Below the pieces are notes generated by a model, which saw nothing but the letters and a program-made list of their open reading frames with translations, searched no databases and was not told the DNA's origin. This document shows positions 50,431 to 58,000 of a stretch of DNA of 58,000 nt, piece after piece. The DNA is from Cryptomeria japonica. Taxonomy: Eukaryota > Streptophyta > Pinopsida > Cupressales > Cupressaceae. Position 1 is the stretch's first letter. Every line of letters starts with the position of its first letter. The translations under genes were made by a program, and so were the position numbers. The DNA lies in NCBI RefSeq assembly GCF_030272615.1, contig NC_081406.1, positions 211,770,997-211,828,996 on the forward strand. The letters run 5' to 3'.

Positions 50431-51705
50431 TGTTGGAGATTGCTAGTCATTGTTGCTTCTAGTTTATGTTGTTTTCATTGATGTTAGCATACTCTTGTGT
50501 ATTGTTCCGGTGATTGCTGATTGGGAAGATCTTATGGTCCAGTTTTGTAGTGTTGTTTTGTTGATCACTATTTTGCAAAGCTCAGTATTTCCTTCGATAT
50601 ATTTCAATGTGATTAGATCTTGTGTTGATTTTTTGGGATATTGCTTGGGATGGTCTTGTGTATCTTCATTATTGATGGATTGTGATTTGGTGCTCCTCAA
50701 GTTATCTTTCTTCATGGCAGTTGCTGATTGGCTGTATTCTTGAGCTTTCAATCATTGACAGATGAAGATTTGATAAGTGGTGTTGGTGTAGTTGTTCCTG
50801 ATGATTCTAACATTCTTGCTGGTGTCTCCTAGTTGTGGCCTATTTGTTTTGGTGATCCACATTGATCATTGTGCGAGTTTTTTATGGTTTCTATCAATCG
50901 GTGATGATTTTCGTGTTATGTGGTTTTCTTGGTGGTGTAGCATGTTGCGGTTGATATTGGCGTGATTTTCATTGAAGTTGAGCATTTGGGAATTTAATTT
51001 AGGTCCATGTTATGCTATGTAAATCATTATATTGGTCTGATGGTCGATCTTTGTATCCTGTGTTGTAATTTTGTAATTGAGGGTTTAGCCAACCTTGCTA
51101 TAAAGGTTGATGATTTGTATATATAGGTGACATGTTCATGTAATTTTGGTATCCATGTTATGTATGCATTATCAGAGAGAGGTTTATGTGTGAACAAGTG
51201 ATTCATCATTTGGTGTTGTGATTGAGGAGAGATTGGTGTTGCAGAGAAGACATCTGTACTTAACCAAAACTGTAATCAGACATTTGGAGATGTTATTCTT
51301 TTAGTTCATTTCTTCCGGATTGTAGTCTGAAGCTTATTGTAAGTCAGTGAGACTTCCTTGAGGGTTGTAGCCTTCTGGGCCATTATATTTGAGTTGTGAG
51401 CTCTAGGCAGTGTGTCTACGTGTGCATTCTCCATTGTAATATTTTTACATACTACTGCAGAGTATCATCTTTTTGTGGGTAGGTTCCCACCATGGTCTTT
51501 CCCTTAATCGAGTTTTCCACGTCAAAATCTTGGTGTTGTGTGTTGCTCTCAATTTTCTTATCTTTGTTATTACTGCAATTTATCTGATCTATGTTTTGTG
51601 ATTAATTTTGATATTCCGGTGAAGATTGAATCACCCCACCCCCACCCCCATCCCCATCATCCCCCCCCCCCTGCTCTTAGTATTCCTTCTTGGTTGCTAC
51701 TAACA
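50431..51705 (+). repeat. 3' LTR of C3
   Basis: It starts TGTTGGAGATTGCTAGTC and ends TGGTTGCTACTAACA, 1275 bp. Landmarks shared with C1 and C2 LTRs are the CCACCATGGTCTTTCCC core (51488-51504), TTTTCCACGTCAAAAT, and a C-tract near the end, here expanded to a run of C-blocks (51633-51672). No partner LTR is present. Confidence 0.87.
51633..51672 (-). other. potential G-quadruplex in the C3 3' LTR
   Basis: The minus strand has successive G-runs of 4, 5, 5, 4 and 13 G separated by one to six bases (plus strand CCCCACCCCCACCCCCATCC and onward). It lies in U5, about 35-70 bases before the LTR end, where the other copia LTRs have shorter C-tracts. Confidence 0.6.
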
Positions 51706-52426
51706 CTACCTTGAGAGTTTTTGGGGCACTAAAGCTTATGAGTGCATAATGAAAAATTATTGGTTGTGAATCTTTTATCCATATGTGACTCATTATCACT
51801 CTTTGATATTGATCCCTTCTTGCCTTCCTTACTTGAACCTTCAATATGGAATGTTTTCTTTACATTGCATTTATGTCATCGACTATATTTTCTATCACAA
51901 TATAAACATGAACCTCTTACTCTCTTCTCCTCAAATTTGTTGCAATGTTGATGTAGTAAGTTGAGAGAGTGATTATGATGACAAGTCTTCCTATCTTATC
52001 CCATTGACCCATTATCTTCTTAGAACCAAATACTTCTCTATCTTGCATGTTAAGAAAAAAGACTCAAATATAGAGTTAGGACCAAACATGCATACCGTAT
52101 GAATGATGCGATCCTTGAGGCCACCCAAAAACAAGTCATTCAAGTTCTCCTCTGAAATTATATATATCCTCCTCGAAAATAATAGATTACCTTGTTTTAC
52201 GAGCACTATTCTGATATATAATCAACTATTTATAAATATATCTAATAAGCCATTTGTTAAACTGTGAGTCAATCTTCACCACCCCAATACTCTTCACTAC
52301 GAAAGAATGACATACAAGTAGAATTATATACGAAATTTACGAATAGACAATCAAATTCAAGTCGAAAAAGAAATGATCTTATAATAATCTAGATATTCCA
52401 TACTATAATTAGTTGCATGTTTCAGT
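51706..52426. other. AT-rich intergenic DNA
   Basis: No element, gene or repeat recognised. The open frame at 51742-51951 has no recognisable domain and no duplicate in the window. Confidence 0.5.
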
Positions 52427-52534
52427 AGAATAATATGATCTTGGATGCAGAATTTTCAATATTTAATCTATATGGATTGATTTAATCCCAATCATGTTTG
52501 TCTAATCTGAATTTTGGCAGAAAATTAATTATTA

Positions 52535-52684
52535 AATATTGGCTTTCAGAACTTATCGGGCGTGACTAAATTCCAAGCTCTGGAGACTCCTGAAATGGCG
52601 GTTGATTACATTCAAGAAATGAATTATTACAAATTGCCTTCGTCCAAACAATTTGATTTTTCAGTACTAGAAGTCATTGGTTGA
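52535..52684 (+). pseudogene. possible exon of an unrecognised gene, copy 1
   Basis: The open frame from 52535 passes LSGVTKFQALETPEMAVDYI and QEMNYYKLPSSKQFDFSVLE to a stop at 52682-52684. An ATG in good context (GAAATGGCGG) is at 52595, and CTTTCAG at 52543-52549 could be a splice acceptor. The same frame, with the ATG, recurs in copy 2 (56524). Differences between copies include synonymous changes (CCTTCG against CCATCA). I do not recognise the protein. Confidence 0.3.
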
Positions 52685-53030
52685 ATAGTTAAACAAGAAA
52701 AATGGACTGAGAGAAAAGATAAATTGTTCACCTTTTCATGGTTTAGTGACATTTTTTGAACTAGTAAGTTTGTATATTGAACATGAAGAAAATAACCATG
52801 CCTTTAATCATTTATTAAAATAATTGATATCATTTTGTACCTGATCAAAGACCTAACTTCCAAGAAAAAACGTATATGAAAGTGAATGTGGAAAAGACAA
52901 CTGACAACCTCTGACAACAAAAACTATACAAGGGAAAAAAAATTCTTAAAATGAATATGATTGATTAAGATAGATTTTGATAACAAAAGATCACTTATCA
53001 TTGTTTGATAAAACTTATTAACATACTTAC

Positions 53031-53046
53031 TCTTGAGCATATTGTT
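53031..53046. repeat. target site duplication of the LINE, left copy (16 bp)
   Basis: TCTTGAGCATATTGTT, identical to 54585-54600. The matching point in copy 2 of the duplication (about 57711-57727) has one related copy and no insert. Confidence 0.92.
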
Positions 53047-54584
53047 TTTGATTAAAAAGGAAGTGTTAACTACGACACTGACCCTTAACAAAAAGCAACA
53101 TCAAGAGAGATGATGTTGGAAGAGAACCAAAACCCAAAGGTGGAAAGGAACAAACACAGTTAGACAAGAACAAAACCAACCAGGGAACAAACCCCACTCA
53201 AGGCGGGGACGGGCCACCCAAACCCCCACGAGGGGGGTATGGGGTAGGGGAGAAGATTTCCCCTTACTCCTGTGAGCAACCATAGACCACACAATGCTAA
53301 GATCCACCAGAAGTGCCCCTGTAGGGTCAACAACACTGGTGACAACAAAAGGCTGGAAGAGGGTCGTAGGGGGCTACGTAACAACAACAACAATAGGTTG
53401 TGACAAAATAGCAGTGGCAGAAGAAGATCCAACAGCAAGGGAGGGTTGCAGGACAAGAGAAGTGGAAGTGGGGGCCTCTGGAGATGAGGCCACAAAAACA
53501 TCAGGAGGAGAAACAGGAGTCCTGGGGGACACGACCTCATCCTCATGGAAGGATCCACCAGACACAGAATCAATAGCAATAGCTATTAAGTGGTCAGCAA
53601 CAACATTCTTCCACTAGGTAAAAAACCCTTTGTATTGTAGAGAAGAGCAACCTAAAGCAAGATGGCCAGTAGAGAAGCATCTTTTGCAGTGAAATGGGAG
53701 GCCTTCAAAATCCAGTAGTTGTGACCAAGGCCTATCCCCCACCAGAAGAACCACATCACCCGGGACAAGAGAAAATATGTCAATATCAATAAGAATGCGG
53801 GCAAAGGTAGTGTGTTTCATTGAGGACATAACATCATCGACCTTCAAGAAATGGCCAGTAGAGTTATTGATCGCCTCATAGCAAGAGTGCTCCCAGAAAT
53901 GAAGAGGGAGATTGATGAGCCGAACCCAAACTGGATGCACATTAAGTGGTTTAGTGACAAGGTTGGAAGAGGTTGTCCAAGGCTTAATGGAGAGAGAGTG
54001 CACTCCCCAAGCCCAAAGCTTTCTCAAAATCAAATCCCTATTAGTGGAAGAAGTGAAGGAAGCAAAAAAAAATCCTTTAGCATAGGGAAAAAGCTTGATA
54101 TTGAGAGCAACCAAAGGCTGCCACGAGTCACTTACCCAGTGGTGAAGGACTGGTAGGGAAGGCCAGAGCCCAAAAAATCTGCACACCAAAGCACATCGCT
54201 AGTAAAACCCAATGTTTTCCACAACATCCTATCCGCAAACCACCATAGGGGAGGATTTCGCACAAGGGAGAGGACGGACCCCCTTAGAGGATTGGGCAGA
54301 AGATCTGGCCACATGAGAAAAGCTATGCTTACCAGTAGGCGGCAATGTCATTTCCCCAAAAGCCAAAGAGCTGACAACAACAGCATCCACAACTAAGGAA
54401 CCGGGGGATGGATGCATCACCAAGAGCATAAACAACCGTCAAAGGGGTCACTGGCCAAACAACAGTAGCATGGATCATAGGAACCAAGCACCCTATGCAA
54501 GGAAGGAAAGAAGAGCCCCAGACATCGGCAGTAGAACCAGGAGCATTCAAAAAGGGGGAGGTGGGAGAGCCATAATGTTTTAGT
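53047..54584 (-). mobile_element. internally deleted LINE carrying only ORF1
   Basis: A 1538-bp insert flanked by a perfect 16-bp duplication, as left by target-primed reverse transcription. On the minus strand it begins about 12 bases before an ATG, contains ORF1 (DUF4283 and a zinc knuckle), then passes to a short GT-rich tail ending TTTTTAATCAAA next to the duplication, like the 3' end of plant L1 elements. There is no endonuclease or RT (ORF2). Both ends appear intact, so the loss is internal rather than the usual 5' truncation. It needed ORF2 protein from another LINE. Confidence 0.8.
53101..54573 (-). pseudogene. LINE ORF1 (DUF4283, zf-CCHC) relic
   Basis: An ATG at 54573 opens MALPPPPFLNAPGSTADVWG. 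After frameshifts the N-terminal part continues TGKHSFSHVARSSAQSSKGV and then WFADRMLWKTLGFTSDVL. The 191-codon frame 54189-53614 is a clear DUF4283 domain: RDLILRKLWAWGVHSLSIKP, VHPVWVRLINLPLHFWEH, GHFLKVDDVMSSMKHTTFAR and a zinc knuckle LPFHCKRCFSTGHLALGC (CX2CX4HX4C intact). A Ser/Pro/Val-rich tail follows (53374-53565: TPVSPPDVFVASSPEAPTST). ORF1 protein binds LINE RNA. At least two frameshifts and stops make this copy dead. Confidence 0.82.
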
Positions 54585-54600
54585 TCTTGAGCATATTGTT
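54585..54600. repeat. target site duplication of the LINE, right copy (16 bp)
   Basis: TCTTGAGCATATTGTT, identical to 53031-53046. Confidence 0.92.
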
Positions 54601-54880
54601 AAGTGTGTCTAGATTTATGAGTATAAGAAGGATTCAAAGAATATTTTTGTGTTTGACTTTTACAATTCTTTACATCCACTTTGACTTTTGGTATATTAGA
54701 GTTATCCTCCTCATCTAATCATGCTATATTAATCCTTCTTTGAGTTATTTTCCCTCCTCTAATCTTAATATAATTGTCCTTTTAAATAATCACTAGTTTC
54801 TAATCATCCCATAGTTACATTCCTTGACTTATTCCTTCCTCTAATCATTCTCCAATATTTCTTCTTTGAGTAAGCCCTAC

Positions 54881-56377
54881 TCATGTAGATATTTTTCCAA
54901 ATAGATTATTCCCTCTCTTCTTAATGCTCCTTAAAAAACCTTTTTGAATACATTAGTCAAACTATATTTCCACAATAATATAAATTCATCATCCTCCCAC
55001 CTAAAGCCTAATAAATAATTGAAAAAAGAAACACTCTAAAAGATGTAATAGAAACCTCAAAGTGCTAAATTCATCTATGAATAGCATCAGAAGTTTCCTC
55101 CTTTTGAATAAAGGGCTTAAAAGTATCTATTTATAAGATAATGAAGGATAAGGCATATGCATTTCCTAATTATTTCTTATTTCCTTTCATATGCACTCAT
55201 ACCAATATACATTTGTATATAATGGATATAGATGCCTATAAACCAGCTTCAACACCAAAACATAATATCATCAAACTTCCATCAATTTGAACCATTAATC
55301 TTCCATTACATCTTCACTAATTATTCAAAAAAAAAAAGTTTAATTAATTGGGCAATCTTTCCTCTAATGGTTAATTAAAAAAATCCTATTTGTTTAACTA
55401 ATCAAAATGATGTACATCAACTAATTAAATCATAGCTAATTAATTAGTCTAGTGTAACTTTCTTCTAACAATTTAATTAAATAAGACATTCTTCTTTATT
55501 AGTTAGGATGATCCACATTTCTCTAATTTCTTCCAAAATAAAACTAAATAAAGTATTTCTCTCAACTTAAATCCAAAATAAATCATGTTTTAATCTTTAC
55601 CACCCATTCCCACATACAACCATCTTAGTGTTCTTTAGTTTCACATGTCTCTAGACTCTTCCACATGTGTGAATTCTTTGCATACTCAAATAATCACCCT
55701 ACATTCCAAGACTCAATCCTCTTCATCCACTTGCTACCTCCTACACCTAAATATGCTTGAATCTCTAAGGTCCATGCATTTTTAGATAATCTCTACCCTT
55801 CATTTCCTCCATTTCATCTTTCCCTTTTGTTTATCACTTGGAGAGATTGCAATATGATGCAAACTAATCCTAGCCTTTCATCCTCATGGATAGAGGTTTA
55901 TTTGAGGAACCTCCTCCAAAGAACAAAAAAAAACCACATTCATACATAAGTACATGTGACTCAATTTAGAAATTGATAGCAAAAGAGCAACCAACACATT
56001 TCATATCCTTGCAACTATATATTTTGGAGTAGTCCCAAGATCCATGAAAGTTTAGATTGTTGTTTGTGTTATTTACATCTTGTTTAATGCTTTCAATTTC
56101 TCTAAACTAAAGTGTGTTTTCAATTTGAACTAAGGTGTTTTTTCAATTTGGATTGAGCCTTTGTGTTTAATGCATCAAATCAACTTGTTTGTCTAAATTT
56201 GACATTCACATTTATAACATGTTGGTTGACATGATTTCCAATATTAATTCTTTTTTGGAATGGACTAAATCAGATTTTCTTGAATTGTTTTCATAACTTC
56301 TTCATATTATTATTCCATGGCAAAAATAATAAATAAATAAAATCTTATACATTCATCTTCAATAACATCTGATTTAG
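54881..56377. other. AT-rich intergenic DNA between the duplication copies
   Basis: Many ATTAATTAATT and TAATCATT words and no open frame with recognisable domains. I see no TE end, gene or RNA. Confidence 0.5.
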
Positions 56378-58000
56378 AATAATATGATCTTAGATAGAGA
56401 ACATTCAATAATTAATTTAGATTGACTGATATAATACCTATCATACTCGTCTAATCTGAATTTTGGCAGAAAACTAATTACTTATCGGGCGTGACAAAAT
56501 TCCAAGCTCGTTAGACTCCTAAAATGGCGGATGATCACAGTCAAGAAATGAATTATTACAAATTGCCATCATCCAAACAATTTGATTTTTCCAAAGAATC
56601 TTGCATTTATAGTCAGCCTACATTTATTGTGAACTAATATCTGGATTTTTGGTCCAGCTATGTCTCCATCACATGCAATCTGAGACCGTCGATGCAATGG
56701 TAGGCTTGAAAGTATTAAATTTCTCAGATCCTAATGTTATCGTCAAGGATGAATATCTCAGCAGTTGTCACAAGCTTTAATAAGCATGTGCCAATTAAAT
56801 TTCAAAAAATTATTGTTAAGAATTTAAAAATATATAGATGAATGATGTGGTGACAAAATTTTAGGAAGTGGGCGAGTGGAATTTTCATCATGACCCTAAA
56901 GACACCCACTTAAGTTTATAATCTAGAAATTCTTATCCAAGATTCTATTTTATTCAACCGCATCATTTTTTCTTCTCATAAAACCTCCTACTCCACAAAA
57001 TAATTCTTGTAAGGACTTCATAAAACATCTTTCTAACACTAATCATTTCATTCAAAGAAAGTGTTGAATGCTATTAGCGAGTAATCTTTGACATTAAGAC
57101 ATGCGATGTCAGCATATGACTTCTGCTAGAGAAAATCATGACAACTTGATCAAGTGAATTCCTTGGATGTTTAGTATTTGAGTGAGTTAATAGGGATCCA
57201 GAAAAATCATGAGCTAAATTTTGGCCATGAATAGTAACCATTGGTCTAGTTTAAGGCTACGTGGTAGTATCTAATGGATTCTCTAATGTAAAATTTAAAA
57301 GATGATTAACAATTTCAATTGTCGATCAAGGAGTCAACCAAAGATTTGATTTGTCTTTCAATTTTAGAAATCATCGGTTAAATAGTTGAATTTGAAAAAT
57401 GGATTGAGAGAAAAGATAACTTGTTCACCTTTTCATGTATCAGCAACATTTTTTAAACTAGTAAGTCTGTATTTTAAACATGCCTTTCATCATTGATTAA
57501 AATAATTGATGTCATTTTTTACCTGATCAAAGACCTAACTTCCTAGAAAAAATTTATATGAAAATGAATTTGGAAAAGACAAATGACAACCTCAAACAAC
57601 AAAGATAGTACAAGGAAAAAATATTGCTAAAAAGAATATGACTGATTAAGATTGATTCTAATAATTAAAGTTCATGTATCATTGTCTGCTTAAACTAATT
57701 AACATACTTAGTCTGAAGTTTATTGATAAGTGTATCCGGGCTTATGGATATAAGGAGGATTTGAAGAATATTTGCGTGATTGACTTTTTCAACTATTTAC
57801 ACACCTACTTTAACTTTTGGTAGATTAGAGTTTTCTCCCTCATATAATCATATTATACTAATCCTTCTTTGAGTTATTTTGCCTCCCCTAATTATAACAT
57901 AATACTAGTCCAAGTGTTAATTACCACTAATTTGCAATCATCCCATAATAATGTTTTCTTGACTTATTCCTCCTTCGAATAATTCTCTAATATTTATTCT
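56378..58000. repeat. direct duplication, copy 2 (no LINE; extra 770 bp)
   Basis: It matches 52427-54880 in order and orientation and runs off the window end. Segment 56596-57365 has no counterpart in copy 1; the junction in copy 1 has TTTTCA on both sides in copy 2, so a deletion in copy 1 through short homology is the simpler reading. It provides the unoccupied site for the LINE. Confidence 0.8.
56524..56780 (+). pseudogene. possible fragment of an unrecognised gene, copy 2
   Basis: An ATG at 56524 (AAAATGGCGG) opens MADDHSQEMNYYKLPSSKQF and continues to a stop at 56635-56637 (38 codons). A second open stretch in another frame, ending with a stop at 56778-56780, reads SETVDAMVGLKVLNFSDPNV and IVKDEYLSSCHKL, so an intron or a frameshift between them is possible. 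Upstream in-frame TAG at 56512. No family recognised. The conservation of the first part with copy 1 is the only argument that it was ever coding. Confidence 0.3.

Larger units (their letters stand above)
30725..51705 (+). mobile_element. Ty1/copia element C3, split by T3
   Basis: Plus-strand copia order: zinc-knuckle linker, protease, pre-integrase, integrase, RT (up to 33191), then after T3 the rest of RT, RNase H, PPT (50418-50430) and 3' LTR (50431-51705). Removing T3 and one ATTAT copy restores continuous RT sequence through the catalytic box. The 5' LTR and most of Gag are missing. A solo LTR sits in the integrase-RT linker. Domain wording is closest to C1. Confidence 0.9.
52427..54880. 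repeat. direct duplication, copy 1 (carries LINE insertion)
   Basis: From AGAATAATATGATCTTGGAT it matches 56378 onward through TTGGCAG, CTTATCGGGCGTGAC, AATGAATTATTACAAATTGCC, ACCTGATCAAAGACCTAACT and, past the LINE, AGATTTATGAGTATAAG/GGCTTATGGATATAAG and ATTAATCCTTCTTTGAGTT. Relative to copy 2 it has gained the LINE at 53047 and lacks about 770 bases between 52664 and 52670. Divergence is visible by eye at roughly one base in ten to fifteen. The right limit is approximate. Confidence 0.82.

Noticed and set aside
50450-50751. 95-97 codon frames on both strands in the C3 3' LTR
   Set aside because: The hydrophobic translation comes from T-rich LTR sequence; no start context, domain or second copy supports coding.
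53160-53617. Leu/Pro-rich minus frame and a plus-strand frame over LINE ORF1
   Set aside because: Both are out-of-phase readings of the Ser/Pro/Val-rich ORF1 tail (53374-53565, minus).

Overview
The window reads as seed-plant nuclear intergenic DNA. It is AT-rich, almost every coding trace belongs to a retrotransposon, and nearly all of those frames are broken by stops and frameshifts. No intact cellular gene, rRNA, tRNA gene or CRISPR array was recognised. The element types (Ty1/copia primed by initiator tRNA-Met, Ty3/gypsy of the Tat lineage with two RNase H domains, and a DUF4283-type LINE) are plant-specific. Large old elements with several percent LTR divergence suggest a big, slowly purging genome such as a gymnosperm, but the species is inference only.

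Layout, as a nest. (1) 1-3497: a plus-strand copia LTR end with a degraded primer site, abutting a minus-strand copia relic (C1) with its 5' LTR at 2465-3497. (2) 3498 to about 30590: one plus-strand Tat element (T1), lacking its 5' part and split by later insertions. Its pol relic is 3527-7197. An antisense plant mobile domain (PMD) frame lies in two pieces, 17300-18313 and 27296-28390. The polypurine tract (PPT) is at 29578-29592 and the 3' LTR starts at 29593. (3) Inside T1 sit a minus-strand solo LTR (8749-9558), a complete dead copia element C2 (9559-16758), and a 9-kb non-autonomous Tat-derived element N1 (18319-27295, target duplication ATCTC). N1 splits the PMD frame exactly. (4) 30725-51705: a third copia element (C3, plus), whose reverse transcriptase gene is cut at its catalytic motif by a 16-kb minus-strand Tat element T3 (33192-49176, target duplication ATTAT). 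C3 also holds a 428-bp solo LTR (31895-32322, ATCAG), and T3 holds a 1200-bp solo LTR (44201-45400, ACTAG). (5) 51706-58000: AT-rich DNA with a direct duplication (52427 onward and 56378 onward). One copy carries an internally deleted LINE with only ORF1 (53047-54584, 16-bp target duplication). The duplicated segment also holds a short conserved reading frame that may be a fragment of a cellular gene.

How the parts relate. T1, N1 and T3 share the same PPT (CAAAGAGGGGCAAAA) and LTRs beginning TGTA, so they belong to one Tat family group. T3 carries gag, protease, a G-patch, RT, RNase H, a second RNase H and integrase. N1 kept a gag relic, 3' untranslated sequence like that of T3, and a tRNA-Lys-like primer site, but has no pol. 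In place of pol it has a 486-codon proline/serine/lysine-rich open frame, the longest uninterrupted frame in the window. T1 carries the antisense PMD frame. The most notable items are N1 and its frame, the antisense PMD frame in T1, the ORF1-only LINE with its unoccupied sister site, and a shared lysine where the third integrase catalytic residue is expected in T1 and T3.
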